Assembly (NCBI RefSeq): GCF_003337355.1
Contig: NZ_QPJW01000007.1
Location: 124,001 to 188,000 of the forward strand
Length of the DNA stretch: 64,000 nt
Direction of reading: 5' to 3'
Origin: Fontibacillus phaseoli
GTDB taxonomy: Bacteria > Bacillota > Bacilli > Paenibacillales > Paenibacillaceae
Shown: positions 44,882 to 53,633 of the stretch, one piece after another
Layout: every line of letters begins with the position of its first letter
Numbering within the stretch: position 1 is the stretch's first letter
Notes under the pieces: generated by a model
Database searches by the model: none
What the model saw: only the letters and a program-made list of their open reading frames with translations
What the model was told of the DNA's origin: nothing
Program-made: the position numbers and the translations under genes

Positions 44882-44925
44882 AGACTGCCGAAATTGGCCC
44901 TTATCGGCCATTCGGCAGTCTCTTT
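44882..44925. terminator. Bidirectional terminator between TetR and GH38 genes
   Basis: A 12-bp stem GAGACTGCCGAA / TTCGGCAGTCTC with A5 before it and T4 after it serves both convergent transcripts. Confidence 0.9.
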
Positions 44926-44956
44926 TGCTTAGAAAAAACTTATACGAAATCGGATC

Positions 44957-47704
44957 TTATCTCCGAATCCCGATGGTCACGATTTCGCAAGGTCCGACCG
45001 GCAAGGAAAGCCCTCCGGCCGTGTTTCCGGCCAAAGGCTGCGAAGATTCTTCCAAAATAGTCGTCTTATATAGATGCTCCGCCTTCAATTCCGGACTGAA
45101 GGTCAGTTCCGCGTCCTTATCGCTCATATTGTACCAGCGCAGCAGCAGATCCCCCGTCTCCTCGTTCATTTTCAAAGAAGAGAAGGCAAGCTCGGCCCCC
45201 TCCCACCGCAGCGGCGTGCTAAGTGGAGCGATTTGCCCGGCATGCATGCCTGTTTGGCAGACCGTCCATGGAATCTGGAACTGGTAGGCTTCGGTGTAGG
45301 CACCGAACGCTCCGCCGTCGTTCTCGCTGCCGTATGGAATCAGTTCCAGACGGAAGGTATGCTCGCCGAGACATTGCGCCTCCGGCGTCGGGAACAGGCC
45401 CCAGTCGCCCAACTCGCCGACGGAACGGAGCAGCGTCACAGCGATCGTGTTGCGGCCGTCCCGCAGCACTTCGTATTCGTTCAAGCCCAGGTTGGCTACC
45501 GCCAGGCCGGTATGGCCGTCGCTAATCTCCACAAAGGCTTGCTGATGCTGGGTATTGCTCGGGTTTGTCCATTCCGGAGCCGGTTCGTTGTCCCTAACGG
45601 CGATTTCGAACATGGAATCGACCCGGTGCTTGGCTGCTGCGAGATCGGTCGGAAACAGAACGCGGACCCGGTGATCCTTCGCCCGGTTATCGAGGCTGCT
45701 TTCGATATGCAGCCCTCTGCCGCCTTTCTCCAAAGAGAGAACGGTGATGATTTCCAATGGAACGAGGCGCTTGCTGCGCTGCGCCTTGCGCTCCGGATAA
45801 TAGACTAGCGCCCGTTGCTCCGCATCCAGCGTATCGTCCGCGGAAGCCGGGATCTCCCAATGGTGACGGATCTCTATGGATGCGCGGTACAGCGTATCCT
45901 CCAGCACGCGGATCTGCGCGGCTAGCCCCTTCGTGATCAGCGCTTGTTCGCCTTCCGGCTGACGGTACATATATTCGTTGCCGATATCCCCTGTATCCTC
46001 GTATACGCCGAGATCCCGGTAGGTGCGGCCCGATTTTTTATCGACCAGCGCAAAGGAGCCGTCCTCCGCGATCTCCACCTTGATCGCAGCATTTTCCATC
46101 ACGAGATGGCCGGTCAGCAAGGAGCCGGCGGTTTGAGGATTGGACCCGGACGCAGCCTCCTCCCGGCGTATCCACGCATAGGCGCGGAGTCCGAGCGCCG
46201 GAATGTCTTCCACTTGGAACGTTATCCGGACCCGGCGGCACATGTAAGGCTGGCGGAACTTGTCATCCGGCAAATCGTAGCCGAACAGGAGCCCCAGATC
46301 CTCCACGGTACAAGCCACCGTATTTCCGGCTTCGTCTACCAGGACGCGGCCGGACAAATCGGCCTCCTTCATCCGGCGGGCGGTTTCCTCCAGTGTAAAG
46401 CCTTCCCGCAAATACAAGCGGGCGGCGTCCAGCTCCACCGAAATGACACCGGTACGCGCCCAGCCGGTCGTATTCATCGCGACCAAAGGCAGCGGATCTT
46501 CGCCGTAGGCGGCGAACCCCGAAGTATCGACCGCCTCGGCGATTGTCCGCTTGCTGTCGTCGATGACGGCCTCGGCAACATGGCGGCTTTTGGCGAAGCG
46601 CGTCACCATTTCGCGGTGCACTTCATCCACGCTGCAACCGCAGATGCTGTCGTGCGGATGGTTTTGCATCAGCGTTTTCCAGGCATAGGTAAACAGGTGA
46701 TGCGGGTATTCCCTGCCCAGCAGATGCGCAAACGAAGCCAGCGGTTCGGCCACTTTTTCCAGCAAGGCCTGACCCTCCTGGTTCATTTGCTTCAGATAAA
46801 CGCGGGCCGATGCCGTATTGACGAGCGTCCCCCAGCCGTCCGTGCGCTGGCTGCGCAGTTCGCCCTTCACGGAAGACAACTCCCGGTCCAGCGCCCCTTC
46901 CAGCGACTGCAAATACTGCGGCAGGCTGGAGTGGACAAACTCCGTATCCGGGTATAACCGGGAGGCCGTTTCGATCGCCTCCGGCAGATCGAGCTGGATC
47001 GGCTGATGGTCGCAGCCGTTCATGAACAACAATTCCCCGGTGGACGCATATTTCTCGGCGTCGGCCAGCTTGCGGTCCCAGAATGCCTTCGCTTCCGTTT
47101 TATCCGTTGGAACTTCGTTACCGTTGGAGTACCAGTTCGCGAACAGAATGCCGAGCACCTTCGAGCCGTCCGGTCCTTCCCAGATGAGCTCGGAGAAAGA
47201 GGACTCATACCCGCCGTCGGAAACGGTATTATTGAACCCCGTCGGCTTCACGCCGCGCCCGAAAAAGGCGTTATCGATCCCGGACTGCTTCATCAGCTGC
47301 GGCGTCTGCCCGACAAGACCGAACGTATCGGGGAAATAGCCGATCTTGGCCGGCTCCCCATACCGTTTGGCGTCCTGATGGCCGATTTGCATGTTGCGAA
47401 CATTTGCTTCTCCGCTCGTCAGGAACGCATCCTGCAAAATATACCACGGGCCGATCAAAATCCGGCCTTCCCGGATATAGGCTTCCAGCCGTTCTTTATT
47501 TTCGGGGCGAACCTGGAGATAGTCCTCCAAAATGATAGTCTGCCCGTCCAGATAAAAGCTTTTGAACTCGCCGCCCTGGTCCAGTTTGTCCAGAAGCGCG
47601 TCCACCAGCGCCACGAGCCGGACATGATGCTTTTCATATGGCAAGTACCATTCTCTATCCCAGTGCGTGTGGGAAATGATATGGGCCGTTCTTTTTTTAT
47701 TCAT
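44957..47704 (-). CDS. GH38 alpha-mannosidase, MngB-like
   Basis: A 915-residue cytosolic enzyme in which the catalytic domain starts at the N-terminus. Zinc ligands are His14 and Asp16 in SHTHWDREWY, and the nucleophile is Asp126 in GYFPDTFGLVGQTPQL. A further zinc-site region is MQNHPHDSICGCSVDEVHREM. It is the subtype without an N-terminal beta domain, as in MngB and streptococcal GH38 alpha-1,3-mannosidase. It removes alpha-mannose from imported glycans. It lies last on the minus strand but is separated from the GH130 gene by a terminator and has its own promoter with paired AraC-type half-sites. Confidence 0.93.
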   Translation of the reverse strand: MNKKRTAHIISHTHWDREWYLPYEKHHVRLVALVDALLDKLDQGGEFKSFYLDGQTIILEDYLQVRPENKERLEAYIREGRILIGPWYILQDAFLTSGEANVRNMQIGHQDAKRYGEPAKIGYFPDTFGLVGQTPQLMKQSGIDNAFFGRGVKPTGFNNTVSDGGYESSFSELIWEGPDGSKVLGILFANWYSNGNEVPTDKTEAKAFWDRKLADAEKYASTGELLFMNGCDHQPIQLDLPEAIETASRLYPDTEFVHSSLPQYLQSLEGALDRELSSVKGELRSQRTDGWGTLVNTASARVYLKQMNQEGQALLEKVAEPLASFAHLLGREYPHHLFTYAWKTLMQNHPHDSICGCSVDEVHREMVTRFAKSRHVAEAVIDDSKRTIAEAVDTSGFAAYGEDPLPLVAMNTTGWARTGVISVELDAARLYLREGFTLEETARRMKEADLSGRVLVDEAGNTVACTVEDLGLLFGYDLPDDKFRQPYMCRRVRITFQVEDIPALGLRAYAWIRREEAASGSNPQTAGSLLTGHLVMENAAIKVEIAEDGSFALVDKKSGRTYRDLGVYEDTGDIGNEYMYRQPEGEQALITKGLAAQIRVLEDTLYRASIEIRHHWEIPASADDTLDAEQRALVYYPERKAQRSKRLVPLEIITVLSLEKGGRGLHIESSLDNRAKDHRVRVLFPTDLAAAKHRVDSMFEIAVRDNEPAPEWTNPSNTQHQQAFVEISDGHTGLAVANLGLNEYEVLRDGRNTIAVTLLRSVGELGDWGLFPTPEAQCLGEHTFRLELIPYGSENDGGAFGAYTEAYQFQIPWTVCQTGMHAGQIAPLSTPLRWEGAELAFSSLKMNEETGDLLLRWYNMSDKDAELTFSPELKAEHLYKTTILEESSQPLAGNTAGGLSLPVGPCEIVTIGIRR

Positions 47705-47809
47705 GCCTTGATTCCCCGCCTTCTTTAGCTATTTGGATCGTTATGTGCACTCATGAGTTAGGTCATTCCTCACTAATTTATCGTACCGGCTCTATTTCAT
47801 ATAGAAGGG

Positions 47810-47842
47810 AAACTAAAGATATCGATAGAAAAATTAAAGATA
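47810..47842 (-). promoter_or_regulatory. Tandem AraC-type half-sites upstream of GH38
   Basis: AAACTAAAGATA (47810-47821) and AAATTAAAGATA (47831-47842) are 21 bp apart in the same orientation. On the minus strand a GATAAA -10-like element follows 27 nt after the proximal copy. The spacing equals that at the first GH85 gene. Confidence 0.55.
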
Positions 47843-47904
47843 GACCCGCGATCGGGTTCATCATGCCCCAATCCCATTGGCCGGAACCGAACCGGAGGAA
47901 TAAA

Positions 47905-47945
47905 GAACCGCCACCCTCGCTTCAAGCGAAGCAGGATAGCGGTTC
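47905..47945 (-). terminator. Terminator of the GH3-GH38-GH125-GH130 operon
   Basis: A stem GAACCGC / GCGGTTC with an inner CGCTT/AAGCG hairpin, followed on the minus strand by TTTATT. The rest of 47705-48063 holds the GH38 promoter, half-sites and a hexanucleotide tandem repeat, and no gene. Confidence 0.7.
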
Positions 47946-48040
47946 TCCTGTTTCGGAAAAGCCCGTCATTGATCCTCTATTGGATTCCTTAATCGATGGC
48001 TCTTCCGGTTCCCGTTCATTGCCTGTTTCCATATTGCGCT

Positions 48041-48070
48041 TATACTTCTGCTTATGCTTATGCTTATGCT
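48041..48070. repeat. Hexanucleotide tandem repeat at the GH130 stop codon
   Basis: Three perfect TATGCT units (48053-48070) are preceded by two imperfect ones. On the minus strand the units read GCATAA, so the GH130 stop codon TAA is the first of a series of repeated in-frame stops. Confidence 0.7.
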
Positions 48071-49056
48071 TCCAAAGGATACTTTTCCATGTAATCCAGC
48101 AACTCGTCCACGGTCGTGAAAGCAAGTCCTGTCACCGTATCGGCGCAGCCGTAATAGATGGCGATGCGGCCGGTGTCGGCATCGGTCAGGGCGGCGCATG
48201 GGAAGGTTACGTTCGGCACGTCTCCTACGCACTCGTACAGCGTTTCCGGGCCGAGAATGTAGTTGCGGGACCGGGCGAGCACTTTCCAAGGCTCGTTGAT
48301 GTCCAGGAGCGCGCAGCCCATGCGGTAAACGAACCCGTTGCAGGTATTGATGACGCCATGGTAAATCAGTAGCCAGCCTTTGTCGATTTCGATCGGAACC
48401 GGTCCGGGACCGATTTTTTTGGATTGCCATGCGGACTCGTCACCGTTAATCGTACCCATCACATAGCGGTGTTTTCCCCAGAACGTGAGGTCCGGGCTGA
48501 CGCTGTAAAAAATATCTCCGAACGGCGTGTGGCCCGTGTCGCTAGGCCGGCTGACCATAGCATAGTAATCCCCGATTTTGCGCGGGAACAGTACTCCGTT
48601 GCGGTTATATGGCAAAAATGCGTTTTCCAGCTGGTGGAACGTTTTGAAATCGGTCGTGTACGCGATGCCGATGGTCGGGCCGTGATAGCCGTTGCACCAG
48701 GTGATGTAGTAACGGTCCCCGATCTTGCTCACCCGAGGATCATAGCGGTATTCCCGCTTGATTATTTCCTCGTCGCCTTCGAATTGGATCGGCTCGTGAT
48801 TGATGTTCCAGTTCACGCCGTCGTCGCTGAACCCGGCAAAAATATCCATACTGACCGATCGCGAGTCGCACCGGAACACGCCGGCAAACCCGCCCTCAAA
48901 AGGCACAACGGCGGAGTTGAACACGCTGTTGGAATTCGGGATCGCGTGGCGCTCGATGATCGGGTTCGCGGAATAACGCCAAACCGGAGCGTTCAAGCCT
49001 TCGGGCTTTTCCTGCCAAGGCATGTTTTTCAGGGATTCGCCAATAATTTTGCTCAT
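48064..49056 (-). CDS. GH130 beta-mannoside phosphorylase
   Basis: A cytosolic protein of about 330 residues with the five-bladed GH130 pattern: [26 protein letters not shown] (catalytic Asp near residue 106), [40 protein letters not shown] and NVTFPCAAL. In known N-glycan loci the family phosphorolyses Man-beta-1,4-GlcNAc to mannose 1-phosphate and GlcNAc. That is exactly the remnant left after GH85 and alpha-mannosidase action, so this role is inferred from context. ATG 49056 has AGGAG at good spacing; ATG 49062 is too close to it. It is last in the second operon. Confidence 0.9.
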   Translation of the reverse strand: MSKIIGESLKNMPWQEKPEGLNAPVWRYSANPIIERHAIPNSNSVFNSAVVPFEGGFAGVFRCDSRSVSMDIFAGFSDDGVNWNINHEPIQFEGDEEIIKREYRYDPRVSKIGDRYYITWCNGYHGPTIGIAYTTDFKTFHQLENAFLPYNRNGVLFPRKIGDYYAMVSRPSDTGHTPFGDIFYSVSPDLTFWGKHRYVMGTINGDESAWQSKKIGPGPVPIEIDKGWLLIYHGVINTCNGFVYRMGCALLDINEPWKVLARSRNYILGPETLYECVGDVPNVTFPCAALTDADTGRIAIYYGCADTVTGLAFTTVDELLDYMEKYPLEA

Positions 49057-49124
49057 GATCATGTCTCCTTTTATAAGAACGTTTATTAATAGAGTTCAAG
49101 TTAGTTCAAGACAAGCCGGCCGAC

Positions 49125-50444
49125 TTACAAAATGCCTTCCTGCATCGCCCGGTACACAAGCTGCGAGAACAGACTGTTCGACCAAGCGAACCATTTGCGC
49201 GTAAAAGTGTGCGGATCATCGGCATGGAAGCCCTCGTGCATGTAGCCGGTATCGGCGTCGGTCGCCTCAAGCATCGCGATCATTTCGAGCTTCTCTTCCT
49301 TGGTTTGCGCCGTAATGCCCTGCATCGACAAGGCCATATGCCAGATATAATCCTTCGGCGTATGCGGACTGCCGATGCCCTTGGCGGCTTTGCCTTCGAA
49401 GTAGAAAGGATTTGCCTTGCTGAGCGCGAACCGCCGTGTATTTTGGTAAATTTCATCGTCCGTGGTCACATAGCCGAGATACGGGATGGACATCAGGCCT
49501 GGCGTACCCGCGTCGTCCATCAGGCAGTAGTTGCCGAACCCGTCGGTCTCATAGGCGTAAATCGGGCCGAATTCCGGATGACGGTAAATGCCGTACAACT
49601 TGATCCCGTAATCAACCTCGAACTCCAGTTCCTTCAGTTCGGCCAGGAAGTCCTTATCGCGGAACACCCATTCTGCGAATTCCTGCATTTGGCGCAGCGC
49701 CACTACGGCGAACATATTGCCCGGAATGTTGTAATGGAAATCGCAAGCATCGTCGCTGGAGCGGAAGCCCGACCAGATCATGCCCGTGAAATTGACCGGC
49801 ATGCCCAGGCCGCCGTTTCGCAGCGAATCTTCGGGAATCCCGTTGTTGCGCGAGAAACGGTACGGCGACTGTTCGAAATGGTGCTGCTCGGTTTTGAACA
49901 CGTCGTAAATCCGCCGCATCGCTGCCTTGAAGCCGGCATCGAAAATGTCGGTCCGCTCGGTTTCTTTCCAGTACGCATAGGCCAGGCGGACGACGAAGCA
50001 CAACGAGTCGATTTCGAACTTGCGCTCCCATACCCAAGGGGACATTTCCGTCACGTCCGCCGTGTTCCAGTGCCAGTCATTGGCCGATTCGTTAAACGCG
50101 TTGGCGTAAGGATCGACATGAATGTACTGGATATGGCGTTTGATCAGACCGCCGATGATCCGCTGCAGATCGGAATCGTTCTTGGCCAGCGGCACGTAGT
50201 GGATCACCTGCTCCACCGAATCACGCAGCCAGGAGGCCGGAATATCGCCGGTAATGACGAAAGTCGTGCCGTCATCCATCAGCTTGGTCGTCGTTTCCAG
50301 CGTATTCGGAAAACAGTTTTTGAACAATTGCAGCAATTTGGGGCGATGGGCGAGCTTGACTTCGGCATCGGCCAGCACGTCCTTAACGGCCTGCGGAAGT
50401 TCCAGCTTCGGCATCGGTATTTTCGGTAGTCTAAATTGTTCCAT
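49125..50444 (-). CDS. GH125 exo-alpha-1,6-mannosidase
   Basis: A 439-residue cytosolic protein with the GH125 (formerly DUF1237) signatures TTFVITGDIPASWLRDSVEQV (residues 60-80), DPYANAFNESANDWHWNTADVTEMSPWVWERKFEIDSLC and WSGFRSSDDACDFHYNIPGNM. The family is an inverting exo-alpha-1,6-mannosidase of N-glycan and O-mannose processing. It lies between GH38 and GH130 genes with gaps of 68 and 68 nt. GGAGCGG precedes ATG 50444. Confidence 0.93.
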   Translation of the reverse strand: MEQFRLPKIPMPKLELPQAVKDVLADAEVKLAHRPKLLQLFKNCFPNTLETTTKLMDDGTTFVITGDIPASWLRDSVEQVIHYVPLAKNDSDLQRIIGGLIKRHIQYIHVDPYANAFNESANDWHWNTADVTEMSPWVWERKFEIDSLCFVVRLAYAYWKETERTDIFDAGFKAAMRRIYDVFKTEQHHFEQSPYRFSRNNGIPEDSLRNGGLGMPVNFTGMIWSGFRSSDDACDFHYNIPGNMFAVVALRQMQEFAEWVFRDKDFLAELKELEFEVDYGIKLYGIYRHPEFGPIYAYETDGFGNYCLMDDAGTPGLMSIPYLGYVTTDDEIYQNTRRFALSKANPFYFEGKAAKGIGSPHTPKDYIWHMALSMQGITAQTKEEKLEMIAMLEATDADTGYMHEGFHADDPHTFTRKWFAWSNSLFSQLVYRAMQEGIL

Positions 50445-50512
50445 GGGCTATCGTCCGCTCCTTTTAGAGGTAGTTCAAAAAGTCATCTTTGGATTGAACA
50501 CGTATTTATAAT

Positions 50513-53500
50513 TTATTTGTTTATTTTCAGGGTCTTGATCTCATACGGGGCAAAGTCCAGCTTGATTGGCCCCGCCGCGGCGTTAAGCGGCTCAATTTCC
50601 CGCTCCAGCGCGTCGGACAGAAAGGCTCCGCTATACGTCCGGCTCCAGTCCAGCTCCACGGTCTCGCGTCCGCCGGAGGATTCATAGAAGCGGAGAATCA
50701 CGCCGCTGCCGTCTTCGGCCGGTTTGACCGTATCGAGCACGACGTGTTCGCCCGTAAAGCCGATCAGCGAGTGCACCGGCGGCAACGAACCTTCGCGGGC
50801 TTCGGCGGCGACGACCGCCGGATCCAGATTCAGTTCCGCCGCAGCGCGCACCGTATGCGCCGATTGCCAATCTCCGGCATGCGGATATAGCGAATACGTA
50901 AATTCGTGGTCGCCCAAATCGGCGGTCACGTCCGGCCATTTCGGCGCGCGCAGCAGGGACAGGCGAATCGTGCTGCCTTGCACGTCATAGCCATATTTAC
51001 AGTCATTCAGCAGGCTGACGCCGTAGCCGCGCTCGGATACATCGACGAAGCGGTGCCCGCAAACTTCGTATTGCGCCTGTTCCCAGCTCGTATTCCGGTG
51101 CGTAACCCGTTCCAAAGCGCCGAACGGAATTTCGTAGGTCGCTTTATCCGTGACGACATCGATCGGGAAGCCAACCTTGAGCAGCTTGTGAGCTTCGTTC
51201 CAGCTTACCTTGGTTTCAAAATCGATCCGTCGGTCGTGATGATACAGGATCAGATCCTGCGTGATCTCCGACTGACCGATGCTCCAACGAAAACGCAATA
51301 CGTCCTGAACGGCTCCGTTAGCTACCACCCGGCTTTCCAGCAGTTTTGCTTGGCCGGCCGGCTGCCGCTCGTAGCGGCTGTCGATATCCCAAGCGTCCCA
51401 CAACGTCGGCCGGTCATGGAAGAAATGGAACCGGTTTGCGGCTTCGCCCGCTTTGACGACTTCCCTACCGGCTTCTTTATCCCAAAGGCTGACGATTTCG
51501 CCGCGCTCATTGAACTTCAGCCGGTAGTACTCCGTTTCCCACTCGCCCGCAAAAGTCTTCCCGTGAACGGCATGATCCAACTCTGCATTCAGCGCGTCTT
51601 CGCTTCGCAGCCAAATCGTTTTGTAGCCGAAGGCCGGAATTCCGGGAACGTGTACCCGAATAACGTTATCTTCGCCATGCACTCCAGAGGCATTATCCAA
51701 GATCAGCCGTTTGCCGTTCTCGTCATAGGCGCCGAGGGTGCCGCTAAGTCCGTGGTCGCGGATAGGGACCGCCGCATCGCGGGACCAGCCCAGGCTGTTA
51801 AAGACGATATAAGGCTTGCCCTCGCCTTCCGTCGCCACCTGCCCGGCCAAAGACTCCAGACCCTGTGACAATCCTGCATTTCCCTTGCCGAAAATTTCCC
51901 TATATTCCTCTTCCGACGTCCCATACGTTTCGGTGATCGCCGATCCCGGAATGATGTCATGGAACTGGTTCAGCAAAATGAGCTTCCAGCCTTCATGCAT
52001 CGCCTGCCGGATTTCGCCTGCACGCTCTTCCGGCATACCCGGAGCCGCCAGCGTATTCCAAACCTCCGCCTCGCGGTACAAAATTTCCGCCTTCCGGTTG
52101 TTCCGCTTGTTGCGGCCATGCGTCGTATACGTACCGCGATGCAGCTCCAGGTACAGATCGCCGTGCCATGCCGGGAGCTCCGGCTGCGCCGCATCGATCC
52201 CGGCAAAGAACGCCGCCGCGGTGCTGTACTCGCTGGCCGGCTGCCCGACCATAAGCTCGGCGCGGTCATTATATTCCAGCATCTCGCGGGTTACGCCGCC
52301 GCCTCCGTCGCCGTGGCCGTACAACAGCATCTGTTCCGGATGCGCGGCTTTCTCCCGGTAAGATTGCCAATGATCGTGAATATCTTTAGGGAGCGTATTT
52401 TCGTTGACTCCATGATTCAAATAAGAAAGCATCGGGGTTCCGTCAATCCCGACCCAATGAAATAGATCGTAGGGGAACACGTTCGTGTCGTTCCAGCCCA
52501 GCTTGGTCGTCATAAAGTAGCGCACGCCGCCATGACGCAAGATTTGCGGCAAAGACGCACAATACCCGAAGGTATCGGGCAGCCACTCGATCTCCGAGGT
52601 CATGCCGAACTCCTCTTGATAAAAACGTTGCCCGTACAGCATTTGCCGCATCAGCGATTCTCCGCTCGGCAAATTCAAATCCGGTTCGACCCACATGCCA
52701 CCAACGAGTTCCCAGCGGCCCTCTTTGATGCGCTGCTTTACCCGTTCGTACAGTTCCGGGTCGTTCTCTTTCAAATAGGCGAACAACTGCGGCTGGCTCT
52801 GCGCATAGCGATACTCCGGATACTCGCGCATTAAGGCGTCCACGGTCGAAAACGTGCGGCTCGCCTTGCGCACCGTCTCCCTGGCCGGCCACAGCCAGGC
52901 GATGTCGATATGGGACTGGCCGACCATATGGATCAAGCCTTCGGCAGGACCCCCTATGCTCTTCACCCGCTCCCGGAGCCGTTGCTCCAGTTCAAGGATA
53001 GCTTGGCCTTCAGTAATCGCCGCAAGGTCCAGCGCTACGAATTCGTCCATCGCGGCATGCAGCGCCTCGATCAGGCGGGTGCGCCGGAAATCCTGTTCCG
53101 GGAGCAGCACGGCCGAATCCCGGATTACGGTCGCCGTGTACATTAAGCTTTGCACCGAGCGGTTAACTAGCACCAGCCTGCTGTTGATCGATAAAATCGG
53201 CGGCTGAATAACCGCTTGTCGGTTCAGGGGATCCACCGGTTCGGGAATCGGATCGAACAGTTCGATTTCCATCTCCAGCGGTCGATTCCCCGGCCCGACC
53301 GGAAGCGTTACAAACGTGTGATTCCGGTCCAGGCCCTGGTACGATTTCCCGCCGATGCGAAGCAACCCTTCGCCTCCGGACGCAAACACAAGACCGATAT
53401 GGCCGTTCCGCCATGCCTCCGGCACCGCAAGCGTCATCCGGAAGAAATACGTCGTTCCTTGCTCACTTGGGAACCGCTCTAAATGCTGTCCTTCCGGGTA

Positions 53501-53629
53501 ATTATCTTCCTCGGTGTACTTCCCGGGAACCTGATAGACGGAGGTCGTGATTTCCCACTCCCTCAGTTCGATCTGCTCCAGCCACTGCACATCCGATAGT
53601 TCCCGGATAAACCGTTTGATCCGTTCCAT
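50513..53629 (-). CDS. GH38 alpha-mannosidase (class with N-terminal beta domain)
   Basis: A 1038-residue cytosolic enzyme. An N-terminal beta region precedes the catalytic domain with zinc ligands His240 and Asp242 (QSHIDIAWLW), nucleophile Asp352 (LPDTFGYCASLPQIL) and NQFHDIIPGSAI. The layout matches the paralogue at 40593-43742, but the sequence differs enough to suggest another linkage preference. It starts 4 nt after the GH3 stop, so it is translationally coupled. There is no signal peptide. Confidence 0.93.
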   Translation of the reverse strand: MERIKRFIRELSDVQWLEQIELREWEITTSVYQVPGKYTEEDNYPEGQHLERFPSEQGTTYFFRMTLAVPEAWRNGHIGLVFASGGEGLLRIGGKSYQGLDRNHTFVTLPVGPGNRPLEMEIELFDPIPEPVDPLNRQAVIQPPILSINSRLVLVNRSVQSLMYTATVIRDSAVLLPEQDFRRTRLIEALHAAMDEFVALDLAAITEGQAILELEQRLRERVKSIGGPAEGLIHMVGQSHIDIAWLWPARETVRKASRTFSTVDALMREYPEYRYAQSQPQLFAYLKENDPELYERVKQRIKEGRWELVGGMWVEPDLNLPSGESLMRQMLYGQRFYQEEFGMTSEIEWLPDTFGYCASLPQILRHGGVRYFMTTKLGWNDTNVFPYDLFHWVGIDGTPMLSYLNHGVNENTLPKDIHDHWQSYREKAAHPEQMLLYGHGDGGGGVTREMLEYNDRAELMVGQPASEYSTAAAFFAGIDAAQPELPAWHGDLYLELHRGTYTTHGRNKRNNRKAEILYREAEVWNTLAAPGMPEERAGEIRQAMHEGWKLILLNQFHDIIPGSAITETYGTSEEEYREIFGKGNAGLSQGLESLAGQVATEGEGKPYIVFNSLGWSRDAAVPIRDHGLSGTLGAYDENGKRLILDNASGVHGEDNVIRVHVPGIPAFGYKTIWLRSEDALNAELDHAVHGKTFAGEWETEYYRLKFNERGEIVSLWDKEAGREVVKAGEAANRFHFFHDRPTLWDAWDIDSRYERQPAGQAKLLESRVVANGAVQDVLRFRWSIGQSEITQDLILYHHDRRIDFETKVSWNEAHKLLKVGFPIDVVTDKATYEIPFGALERVTHRNTSWEQAQYEVCGHRFVDVSERGYGVSLLNDCKYGYDVQGSTIRLSLLRAPKWPDVTADLGDHEFTYSLYPHAGDWQSAHTVRAAAELNLDPAVVAAEAREGSLPPVHSLIGFTGEHVVLDTVKPAEDGSGVILRFYESSGGRETVELDWSRTYSGAFLSDALEREIEPLNAAAGPIKLDFAPYEIKTLKINK

Positions 53630-53633
53630 AGAT

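Noticed and set aside
49209..50429. A 406-codon plus-strand frame opposite GH125
   Set aside because: It is a shadow of the GH125 gene with no recognisable domain.
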